Source: Hygrocybe punicea
Lineage: Eukaryota; Basidiomycota; Agaricomycetes; Agaricales; Hygrophoraceae
Assembly: GCA_963556145.1 (NCBI GenBank)
Contig: OY744472.1
Span: 5,084,001 to 5,148,000, forward strand
Direction of reading: 5' to 3'
Length of the DNA: 64,000 nucleotides
The position numbers were made by a program, and so were the translations under genes. The stretch's first letter is position 1. Each line of letters begins with the position of its first letter. Under the pieces are notes generated by a model. It made no database searches and was not told where the DNA came from. It saw only the letters and a program-made list of their open reading frames with translations. Shown one piece after another: positions 54,447 through 64,000 of the stretch.

Positions 54447-56231
54447 TACGGTCTCGAAAGTCTTGCATAGTATTGGGTGGCTAGGGTGCGGTTTATCATG
54501 ATCGTAAATTTATTTTGGGGGGGAATTCATACACTTATCACAATTATGCTATGCTAATCATTCCTCCCTCACAAAAAGCCTGAGAAAGGAACAGAGCAAG
54601 GTAGTGGGGTGCGAACAGCGGCGCAGCCCGAAAAAGATATGTATTAGGGAAAAGACATCAGTAAATTTACATCCCCTTTTTTTGCACTTGTGACACCTTG
54701 ACCTTTTTTCTCAACTTTTTTGCCAACTTTTGTCAGGCTTTTCCACCTTTCGGTACTTGAGAAATCTTAAAGTTCTTGTACTTTTTTTTCTCTCATACCT
54801 TTTGACTCTTTTTTCTTCGGTTGTCATACCTTTTGTCATACCTTTTTTGAATTACCTTTCGACACTTTTTTCTAGCTAGTCCTTTTAAAAAAAAAGTTAC
54901 TTAGATTGAATCAATAATTAATTATAGACAGTAAGTTGAAGCCCCCCATCATCCTGGCTAGTCTTTTGTTGCAACCGTCATTGTCGTCTCGACGCCGCCA
55001 CCAGTGGGTGGTCATGCTCATGGTCATGGACTCATGGTTGTCGCCCTGCTGCTGCTGCCAATTGTGGCACGGCGACATCCCGGTGCTGCTGCTGCTGGCC
55101 TCAGTTGGCGGTGGTGATGGCCAATGTCATCCCGCAGCTGTCGCTGCCAGTGGGTGGTGGGTCGTCGTCATCGTCGTCCTGCTGCTGCCGCCAGGTGGCG
55201 GTGGTGACAGTGGTTGTTGTTGTCGTCGCCCTGCTTGCTGCTGCCAGTTGGCACTGCTGGTGGCTGCTGTCACCGTCCTCTTGCTTGCTGCTGCTAGTGG
55301 GGAGTGGTCGTGGTTGCAGTCGTTATTGTTCTGCTGCCAGTTAGCAGCGGTTGTAGTTGCCGCCATCCCGCTGCTGCTGCTGGTTGGCCGTGGTGGTGGT
55401 GTCATCTTCTATGTGCCGTCCTGCCCTGGTTAGTGGGGATTGGGGATGGTGAGGCAGTTGGAGACGTACCTTATCAGAACGGGTGGTCTCATACCTCTCC
55501 TTATCAATGCCATCGTCCTGTTGCCGTGTTGAGTGAGAACTTACCGAAAGTGGCAACTAAGTGAAAATGTTTGGTACTCCATTTTGCCAAACTTCGCCAA
55601 ATGGTCCATGCGCGACCTCAACATGTATATAAGTCCAACACACATAAGTTTACTTTGCTTCAGTTTATTTCCTAGTTCATGTGATGACCTAATTGCTTGA
55701 CAGAACCATAATAATAATTTATTAGTATTATTGTATATGTATTATAGTCTAATAAAAATGATTTAATTATTTTATGAAATGACCCAGGAATGATCAATAT
55801 TATATATGGCATTTCTGTACTTGTAAAATTTTCACAGAAATGCCTGCAAAAGTAGGATCACACGAACTTTTTTATGTGCTTTTTATCTACTTTTATGAGA
55901 GGTTTGACCTTTTCCAGGCTAAGGGACTCGGCATGGAAAAGGTGAAAAGAGTTTCACCTTTTCCCCCTTTTTCCCCTTGGAAAAGGTGAAAAGGGCCCAA
56001 AAAGGGGATATGTAGTTTTACTGATGGAAAGGAGTACATAAATGAGTCAAAGATTAAGAGGCTATGAAGAGGGAGAGGAGGGAGGGAAAGCAAAAGAGGA
56101 GGAAGGTAAACAAGGGGAGATGAGTGGAAATGATGAAGAGATGGGTGGGTACAGGGGAGAAGAAAGAGACAGAAGAAAAGAAAAGAAAAAAAGAAAAAAG
56201 AAAAAAAGAAAAGAAAGGGGGGGGGGGTGTA
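54447..56231. other. Repeat-derived stretch without genes
   Basis: 54660-54880 repeats ACCTTTTGTCATACC-like steps; 54960-55420 is a GCTGCTGCTGCC/GTGGTG triplet tract (long frames there are artefacts); 55915-56010 has GGAAAAGGTGAAAAG in both orientations; 56160-56230 is a GAAAAGAAAA run followed by poly-G. The composition fits another 8-bp-TSD element with a triplet core, but I could not find its ends. Confidence 0.5.
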
Positions 56232-56696
56232 TCAAGGTGGCTGGGGAGTGAGTTGGGCAGTGGCCAGGACAGGGTGTTGGCAGATGTAAATATGGAAGGT
56301 GGAAGAGGCCGAATGGCCAATGGCCTGAATGTGGTCAAGAGGGATACCAGCTTGGGCAAGAGCGGTGGCACGTCCAGAACACATGGACTGGCCAGCAATA
56401 TTGCTGGGGAAGTAGGTGAGAAAGGAACCATGACCATGTGGGGATGGAGCCATCAGAGCATAGCCAGAGGGGGGGAGAAGGGGGTGGAGGGAGTTGCAGG
56501 AGTGGAGTCTGTGGAGATAGGTACAAAAGGTGAGAGTGGGGTTGTCTGGGGCAGGGAGGGAGTGGAGGATGATGTGATTGCCCTCTAAGAGGGGGTCAGC
56601 TTTGTGAGTGGGTAGAAAGAAGGACATGACATCATCAGGGAGGAATACACTGTCCAGGAGCTGGGCTGGCCCTGGCCCTGCTTGGCCCCAGGTCAA
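56232..56696 (-). pseudogene. Tyrosine recombinase (site-specific integrase) C-terminal remnant
   Basis: The frame reads VMSFFLPTHKADPLLEGNH (the active-site Lys region), a variable linker, then NIAGQSMCSGRATALAQAG where the family has GHSMRAGGAT, and IQAIGHSASSTFHIYICQHP with the Tyr nucleophile present. The catalytic Arg is Cys and the second His/Trp region is changed, so this copy should be dead. Such recombinase-like ORFs are scattered in agaricomycete genomes; whether it came from a Crypton-like element cannot be told here. Confidence 0.65.
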
Positions 56697-56745
56697 TAGG
56701 GCCAGGTCAGGGCCAGGTCAGGGTTGGCCCTGACCTGAGACTCTG
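56655..56745. repeat. End fragment of a GGCCCTGG-motif element
   Basis: ACTGTCCAGGAGCTGGGC followed by CTGGCCCTGGCCC and GGCCAGGTCAGGGCCAGG corresponds to an end of the element at 13177-13878. The opposite end was not found, so this is a truncated copy. It abuts the recombinase remnant. Confidence 0.6.
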
Positions 56746-56939
56746 CATAGCTTCTTACAAGTTGAAAAATTCTATATTATTATAGTATAAACTAATCTAT
56801 GTAATGTTCATCATTAAACTCAAAATCACCAATATATTTCTCCATGATATCTCCTTCCACATTAAGCCTTCCATCCATATATGCAGCCTGCAACTTCTGA
56901 AGGTCTCCAAACTTTGTTTTCTTCATTTGTCATTGCCAG

Positions 56940-59888
56940 TGATACACTGAGAGTGGGTCTAAGTGTGGTGTGTGAGGACTGATCCAAGGGAGGCTTCAAG
57001 CTCTCAAAAATGATGGTGAAAGGGAGGATCTAATCTATTTGTTTGTACTTGTTGTGCTACAATAAGTACATAACAAAAACTAACTAATAAAAATAAGTAA
57101 AATAAGTGATTTGGACCTCAGACATGCAACATGTGTATCATCCTCCCAGTCACTGAAAATCTGACTGTCCCAGTCAGGAGAAGGGGGGAGTGAATGAAGA
57201 AAAAGTAAAAGTAAAGTAAAATCAAACCAAAAGATCAAAAGAAATCAGAAAATATAAACAAAAACAATAACAAAAACTGAAGGGAAAGAAGACTCTACTC
57301 TAAACAAGCCACACGATTGTCCAAACCTGAAATCCAATTCTCCAAATAACCAAACTGTTTCTCTAAATTCTTCACTTGCTTTTCCAACAAAAATTGACTC
57401 GCTCGAAAATTGATGAAATTGATGTGAACTTTTTCAAGTTCCGAGTACTCTTGTTGATTGTGAATCTTGATCTTGGCATCGACTTCTTTCCAAGAGAATC
57501 AAGATGGGGGTGGTGGACAAGAGGGTGCAGACTGGATCTTGTACATGGATGTCAAAAGGGGAGGGGGCATAGATTTAGACGAGGATGGTGGTGACGATGG
57601 GAAGGGCAGTGGTTGAGGTGTCTTGACTCGAATGGGGATGCAGGAGGGAGTCGAGGTTGACAGCAAGGGTAATGGTGGTGGGGTTCTTCGGGCTAACAGG
57701 GGCATAAGTTGGTGACAAGATGATTTGTGGCTGGCTGTGGGGTTTGGCTGGGGTGACTGAGAATGGCTATGGGGGCTTATTTGTGTCGTTGGGGACCTGC
57801 AATGGCTGTGGGGAATAGGAATGAGGCTTTTGGGGAGCTTGGGGACTGTACATGGGGCTGGGAGCAAGGTTGGTGGCAATGGGAACATTTGGGGGGATGG
57901 TGAAGGTGTGGACGCTGGTGACGTGTCATTTCTTGGTTTTGAGGACTGATGCGGGGGTGTATATGTGGTTGAAGGGTGAATTGGGTGTGAATTGGGTGGG
58001 GGCATGACTGGAAATTGGCTGGTGGGTGATGGAGGCGATAGCGACGGTGATTTGGTAAATGACGTGGGTTCTGGCACTGGGGGCATGTCATGGCTTGCTG
58101 GTGGGGACGACGGAGAGTGCATGGGCGTGCATGGCAGATGAAACAGGGGCAAAACGAGGGCAGATGTGCTGGGATGCATTGAAAACAGTCTTGGTCGCGC
58201 ATGGATGTGTTTTTCTGGTGACTGCGAGGGCTCAAATGGCAGGGGCATGCGACAGTGCACGTCTGGGGACGAGGGCGAGGGTGTGGACGTGAATGGGGGG
58301 CCAAACGGGGGCCAAACGGGGGCGGATGCAGCTGGGTGTGTCGAAAACCGGATGTTTTGGGATGGCATGGGCTCTGATGTTGGCGGCGTGACACAGATGG
58401 TCTCTGGGGACGACAGAGAGGGCATAGACGACGATGGGGACCGAGATGAGGGTGAAACGAGGGCAGCAATGGTGGAACCTGTCAAGAACGGTGTCTGTTC
58501 AGTGCTGGCACGGATTCCAGGGGACGATGGGGTCATAGACGGTGGGGAGAGGTCCGAGATTGCCTCTAGGGACAACAGCATGCGCGTAGGCATGGATGGG
58601 AGTCTAAATGGAGGGGAAAACAGGGGCGATGTGTTGATATGCATGATTTTGATGCGATGGGGCATGTGGGCGGGTTGTCCTGAGGCTGGCGAGGACGCAG
58701 ACGGCAAGGGGGCATGACGGTTCACCTCTGGGGACGACAGCGAGTGCGTAGATGCGGATGGCTGGCGATTTGGATGTGAAATGGGGGTGTACATGCTGGT
58801 TGAGAACTGGGTGTGCTGGCCACTGACGTGGTTTTCCAGGAACTGCACACGATCCGGCGATGGGGAGGGGCCCAGGATTGTATCCGAGGACGACGTTGGG
58901 GCCGTAGACGTGAATGGCTGACGAAATGGAGATGAAATGGTGGGGGATGGGCTGGGATGCATGGAAGACTGTGTTTGCTGGCCGCTGGCACGGTTTTCTG
59001 GGGATGGCTTGAGTTCAGAAGGTGGGGAGAAGTCCGGGCTGGCCTCTGGGGATGACAGAAAGGGCGTAGGTGAAGACGGCTGGCCAAAAGGAGGCCAAAC
59101 GGGGCGGATGCAGTTGGACGTGTCGAAAACCGCATATGAATGCATTTTCCTGCTCTGGCAATGACAGGCATACCTGGGGGTGCACATGCAACACCCGTTG
59201 CATGGCACATGCTTTCTGTTGTCTATCGAGTCTCTGCTTGACGTTTGACGCACAGGTGGCGCTCCATGTTGGAGGAGGCCATTGGGGCTGTTTCTGGGCT
59301 CTCCAGGCGTGGTTTTTTGACCGGAATTGGTGGGTTTTGGGTTTCCAAGCATGTTGGGGTGTATAAACGAGTGAGGGGGGGATGGATTAGTGAAGGAAAA
59401 CGGAGCCACGAAGGGGTGGGGATGTTGAACCCCATGTGACATTGGTGTGATGGTGTGACTAAATAAGAAAGGTGTCGAGTTCTGCAGCCCTGGAGGTGCA
59501 ACTGGGACTAGATAATAAAACTGAGGGGTGTAAGACATTGGAGAGGACCTAGACAATAGCTGAAAGCTGAAAACACTTGGGAATGCTGCCGAAAGCTGGC
59601 ACAAGAGGCTGAGCCACTCAGGGGGGGTGGTAAAAGTACTGGACAGGGAGCTGAAACCTTTTTAATTCCTCGTGGTGGGCTCCAAAATGATACACTGAGA
59701 GTGGGTCTAAGTGTGGTATGCGATGACTGATCCAAGGGAGGCTTCGAGCTCTCAAAAATGATGGTGAAAGGGAAGATCTAATCTATTTGTTTGTACTTGT
59801 TGTGCTACAATAAGTACATAACAAAAACTAACTAATAAAAATAAGTAAAATAAGTGATTCGGACCTCAGACACGCAACATACGTATCA
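56940..59888 (-). mobile_element. Non-autonomous LTR retroelement with one long ORF
   Basis: 201-bp LTRs at 59688-59888 (5' in transcription sense) and 56940-57140, starting and ending TGATAC/GTATCA, with about nine differences by my count. Directly inside the minus-strand 5' LTR (after two or three bases) is TGGAGCCCACCACGAGGA, which looks like a primer-binding site complementary to a tRNA 3' end. There is no protease, reverse transcriptase or integrase; the only gene is the Ser/Pro-rich ORF. Flanking 5-bp duplications do not match (GCCAG/CTGGG). Confidence 0.85.
57295..59538 (-). CDS. Ser/Pro-rich repeat protein with C-terminal coiled coil, retroelement-borne
   Basis: Not recognised. ATG at 59538 (MSYTPQFYYLVPV) is the first in-frame ATG after the primer-binding site. 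Residues about 105-125 hold a small Cys cluster (CNGCCMCTPRYACHC). Residues 130-500 are built from about six degenerate units of roughly 60 residues, each with PPFxxPSxxT, LSSPE and a HASGQ/TQF-type step. A Pro-rich tail follows. A TGA at 57499-57501 interrupts, but the same frame continues 67 codons into a heptad-type coiled coil (HNQQEYSELEKVHINF, LLEKQVKNLEKQFGYLENW) to TAG at 57295. The composition suggests a gag-like structural protein. The TGA fits a mutated CGA. Confidence 0.7.
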
Positions 59889-60093
59889 CTGGGGATCATC
59901 TGTATGGGCTGAGAGTGAAAATGATTGCTCTGCAATACAGGTGGTTGCTGGTATAGCAAGGTAGTCACAAGCCATTGCACGAAGAACCAGTTATTCAAAT
60001 TGATACTATAAAACAAATGTATTAGTGGAATCCATGGCAATCAGGAAACACACTTACTCCCCACCAGGGGATTGGATTTGGGCAGTCTTCTTG

Positions 60094-62970
60094 TCATAAC
60101 TGTGGGTGCTTAAGATAGTGGTCAAGCTCCTCAAAAGGATCCATATTCCCATAAGAGGACTTGGCACTGAGAGTCTGGGATTGGCCCTTTTTCTTCTGCT
60201 TTTTCTTGATCAAGGGCTCCATCCACAAGTCTATCGGGGGAAGGGCTATAGCCATGTTAACAATGGCATCGATACAAATATAAAAGCATACCCGGTGTGA
60301 GCATTGATGGAATGGGCACAGATTTCTTATGTGTCGCTTCATGCTTTGCCTTATAAGCAAGAAACTAACCAGTATAAATATCAGATCTATGAGTAGAGAG
60401 CACACACTTACTTGTGCCTTGAACTGCACCATACCTATATCCAAATATTGATGGTCCCAAGTAGCCTCCAGATATTCAAGTTTAAGAACCAGATCCAAGA
60501 CTAATATTACAGAAAATATTAGTTGCATTAACTGAAGTGACAGTGGGACTTACCATTGACAATAAAGTAAACATCTGTGTCATTAGCACAGTGGTAGTAT
60601 TTCTTGAGCAAGGTGATGCTAGTGTAGTGGTTGTGCCTGGGCTGTCATGTGACCCAGGTCCCACAGTTGGATTCCTTTATGTAGCATTTCCTGTCTTAGT
60701 CGATCCCATTCCAGACCATGCTATCCGATTCCATTGTTGCTTCCCTTTTCGTGTGTGAGCAGCCTCGGACCCACTCCACTAGCCCTGAGTGCATGGTGTA
60801 CCGGTTCATACTCTAATTCCTCTGACAAGTCCTCCCATTCTGACATTAATAGTTCAAGCATGGGTAGGACTCTCGTGCAAGTTGTGAGCTGCTCATTTGA
60901 GAGCTCATTTATGCCAAGCAGCAACCACCTGAAACAGATTAGTTGACCATACTAACATGACAGGAACATGACTAACCTTTAAGCAATGGTGTGTGAGCTT
61001 AATGAGCTTCCATTCCGAAGTACTGATATGGTAGTCCACCCATGACTTGTTCTTGAGAGGGGGGAGATCTTCATTACTGTCAGCCGTCATACAAAAATAG
61101 TCAACTGGCTTGTGTATTAAATCAGTACATGTCTAGCCATGGAAACACACTGTAGACATACCTTTTGAACTGCTAAAACTGATTTGAGACAGTGGGAAAG
61201 ACTTCCCCACTTTGAGTGGACCCATAGACGAAGCTCCAAGGCTTTGACAGTATGAAGGTGGCAACAGTGTGCGAGGTACTCATGGACCCCCTCACTTGAC
61301 ATCTGGACTTGATTTACCAATGCTAATACCTTGCCAAGGGTGTCACCCATGTTGAAATCAACAACAATAGTGGCCGCCATAGCCTCAGCATCATCAGGTG
61401 ATGTGTTAATATTCAGTGAGACATCGATGTCTGCCTCATGGTCTTCGATTTCATTGTCATTGTCACTTACCTTGGCTGACTTTGTCTTCATTTTGGTGAG
61501 AGATGGAATGGCGAGCACCTTGATGAAATGGTACGCAGCATGATGCATTGAATGTTCGATGCATCTAGATAAGTTGGATCAGCATTAATGCTACTCGGAG
61601 AAGGTGCAACTTACAGGATTTAAACTTGCTTTGGGTTGAGGCGCTGTTGTTTTGGATCTAGTTCCCTGCACACAACTTTAACGGCAACATTGTTCAAGCT
61701 AACCCCATCCCCGACCATCCAACCCAACTATGGGAGTGTTGAGAAATGTTTAGAAGTGCAAGTGACAACACATTAGCAAGATATATATACCTTTGATTTG
61801 AGCCAAAATTTTTGAGTGGTGGCAGCTAGATCCTGGCCAATCAATTGGCCAGTGTGTCATCCAATGGGTGAGCTGAATTTAAGTAAATGTTTGTGGAGTT
61901 CCAATTTCGTGTCATTATTGGGCAGAGAATGAATGAAGGAGATGCTGAATGATGTGAAAGGTCATCGTTTCTGAGTGGACCACCCATCCCAGACTATGGA
62001 CACCTTTGAAGAGATATGCTACAACTCAGTTCGTAGAGCATGTACTAAGAAAAACCTCATACTCATGTCAATGAGTGCCAATGTCACCTCTTCAAGTTTT
62101 GCAACCTTTTCATTGACAGCACTGGCAATACATGACTTGTGGGGAATGTCGTCATCTCAGATCTTGTGATTGAGATAGGTGATAAACCCATGGACGGTGG
62201 GTTGTTTGACAAAGCGAAATGGCTACAAGCTGTTGTGAGCAGCAACTGAAATGTAAAATGGTTCTACTGCTTACTAGATCACACATTGCAACAATGGCAA
62301 GCATGTGCACCTGGATCCCTTTTTTCATGACCAGAGGAGTGGGTGGTGGCTTTGATGTGTTGTACAGTGTGTACTTTGTAATCGACTGCTGATGCAACTG
62401 AGATTCACTACAAAATGACATCAGAACACTCGGTATATATGTTGTATACTCATGATTTGTCCTTGTCATGCTCATTTGGAGGGATCCAACCCAAAGGACG
62501 AGTCCAGTTTTTTGGCAGGCAGGGATTGAATCAATAATTGGTGCACGTTGTCCAATATTCATCAAGATGGCATCTGTAAAGAGGGTTGTAACAAGAGCCT
62601 GGCCACAAAAATCATATAATCATACATCACAAGATGTTGTTGTCGCAAACTGACGTTTCTGGCCAAAAATGCCTTCTTCTTGCTGCTGTTCTCATCACTG
62701 AAGTGAGGTAAATAAAATTAAGATTATAACAAGCAGTGTAAATAAACTTACAGGCGGAACTTGCAGAACCGCGTAGGCATGTTTCATGTGGGTGGAGGTC
62801 AGTTTAGCTTTCTTCACTCTTGACGTGGCTTTTGACTTGTTCTGACTGTGCCAATTCTCAGATTCATCCGAGTCTTCAGGTGGTTGCCGACTTTTCTGCT
62901 TCCGTGTCTGCTTCACCACTAGAACCTCATCGTCAGAATCCAGAATTTGAGAGTGTGTTTGCTGGCATCA
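60094..62970 (-). pseudogene. hAT-superfamily transposase, multi-exon, decayed
   Basis: Cut-and-paste transposase. From the 5' end: a basic DNA-binding-like segment (VKQTRKQKSRQPPEDSDES), the region around SIVWDGWSTQKR (first catalytic area), ELHKHLLKFSSPIG and HTGQLIGQDLA, GWMVGDGVSLNNVAVKV with ELDPKQQRLNPKQ, the CIEHSMHHAAYHF block, ALVNQVQMSSEGVHEYLAHC with LELRLWVHSKWGSL, a STSEWKLIKLTHHCLK block, LPMLELLMSEWEDL, and KLEYLEATWDHQYLD before the dimerisation domain. Introns separate these. In-frame stops near 61630, 61858 and 61970 plus a stop before HISSK show that it is inactive. No element ends were found. Confidence 0.7.
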
Positions 62971-63289
62971 CAACTCAGGTAAGCACAGACAGTATGCAGT
63001 ATTTTACATACTTTGACTGTTGGGAAGACTGAAGTGTCTGATAAGATAGAGGTCATCCAAACTCAGCTAACTCAAACACCACTCCAGAAAATGAACACAG
63101 CATCACACACTGACCTCTAATAAGAAATGTGAAACCATAGATTTATTCCCGACATGTCATTCTATAATTCTATGGTTTCACTTTTTAAAATTATGGTCTC
63201 AATGTCCAACTCAACATCAAAAAAACAATTTTTTTGTAAATTGTTCTCTAAGACATTTACAAGTGATTTAACAATAGAAAAAAAATTTG

Positions 63290-64000
63290 GGTTGAAACAT
63301 TGGCCATGTTCCAGAAAATCAGCCGAGACATGCGAGAACAAGAAATGACTGAACCTGAAAGCCTTTCTGACGATTCATTTTTACCTTCAAGGATGCGATT
63401 ACACTATGGAGAGCCAGCCAATGGTATGTACATTGATGGTCATGAATGTCCAGATGTTGTCAAATACTGCCAAGAATTCTTCCTGCTGCTTTGGACTGCT
63501 CTGGAAGAATGAATGGTGAAATGGTCGAGGGATGGGGCACCAGAATTTCTGCAGTTAAAAGATTTTCCAACTGCAAAATGGATCCTTTTGATTACTCATG
63601 ATGAGTCAACTTTTTATGCAAACGATCACCGCAAAAAATGTTGGATACATGCCTGCGAGAAAGCAGAGCCCGTCCGAAAGGGAGAAGGTGTTTCGATCAT
63701 GGTCACTGACTTCTGTTCTCCTGATCTTGGCTGGCTGAAGTCAAAAGATGGGTTTGTGTTCCCTTTCTTCAGTACTACTATGGCATGGACTGATTTCCCA
63801 GCAGATCACGACAGGCAAGGGTGTATTTCAAGGCTGGAAAAAATCGGGGTGGCTATTTCAATTGCGATGACCTTCTTAAGCAGACAGAACTAGCCATTGA
63901 ACTCTTTGAAGACCACTTTCCTGGCACAGCAACAGCTGCCTTTGGCTTTGACAATGCACCAGGTCATCAAAAATGTGCCGATAATGCACTTTCAGCACGG
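63290..64000 (+). pseudogene. DDE transposase (IS630/Tc1-like, agaricomycete type), truncated by the window
   Basis: Blocks in order: FLPSRMRLHYGEPANGMYIDGHE, DVVKYCQEFFLLLW, an in-frame TGA at 63510, WILLITHDESTFYANDHRKK with the first catalytic Asp, EPVRKGEGVSIMVTDFCSPDLGWL, a frameshift near 63760-63830, VYFKAGKNRGGYFNCDDLLKQ, and AFGFDNAPGHQK with the second Asp at the right edge. This is a widespread family of TE-encoded proteins in mushroom-forming fungi. One stop and one frameshift make it inactive. Confidence 0.72.

Noticed and set aside
54936..55433. 165-codon ORF with Leu/Val-rich composition, seemingly membrane protein
   Set aside because: It is a GCTGCTGCC triplet tract; the hydrophobicity comes from CTG/GTT codons of the repeat.
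57777..59210. Two long minus-strand frames overlapping the Ser/Pro-rich ORF
   Set aside because: They are shadows in the +1 frame caused by the 180-bp repeat; they have no start after the primer-binding site and no Cys cluster or coiled coil.
60094..62970. hAT transposase as the source of the 8-bp-TSD elements in the window
   Set aside because: I could find no shared ends or subterminal motif around this gene, and it is broken by stops, so a link is only speculation.

Overview
The window looks like a piece of a filamentous basidiomycete genome (Agaricomycetes). The evidence is short introns (about 45-75 nt, GT-AG) in every host gene, a hydrophobic surface-binding (HsbA-like) secreted protein pair, a cluster of DUF6533-type seven-helix membrane proteins, and transposon families typical of mushroom-forming fungi. 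No species can be named from the sequence. I saw no rRNA, tRNA or CRISPR.

Layout. 1-10000 is a host gene island: a Git3/GPR1-like seven-TM receptor (+), two HsbA-like secreted proteins (+), an unrecognised small membrane ORF, and the tRNA-Ser Um44 2'-O-methyltransferase Trm44 (-). 10000-35400 is almost pure transposon: a Harbinger-type relic (12291-18584) with three 8-bp-TSD elements inside it, then a nest five insertions deep (19202-29680), then an RTC4-like gene, a small LTR element and other relics. 35398-42084 is a degenerate Ty1/copia retrotransposon carrying two further DNA-transposon insertions. 43869-54446 is a second host island: eIF3g (a transposon ends 23 bp before its ATG), then four tandem DUF6533-family genes plus one relic, with a DNA transposon in the middle of the array. 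54447-64000 is again transposon territory: a tyrosine-recombinase remnant, a non-autonomous LTR element with one long Ser/Pro-rich ORF, a decayed hAT transposase, and the start of a DDE transposase cut off by the window end.

Main point. By matching target-site duplications I could define at least nine elements with 8-bp duplications (eight with terminal inverted repeats beginning TAG or a close variant). Seven of them carry a short motif, different in each family, reiterated in both orientations near both ends, and most of these have triplet-repeat cores and no transposase. This modular architecture is the strongest candidate for a poorly described system here. Every transposase and retroelement polyprotein I can read is broken, and most of the premature stops are TGA at positions where CGA (Arg) fits, which suggests C-to-T mutation of repeated DNA at CpG.
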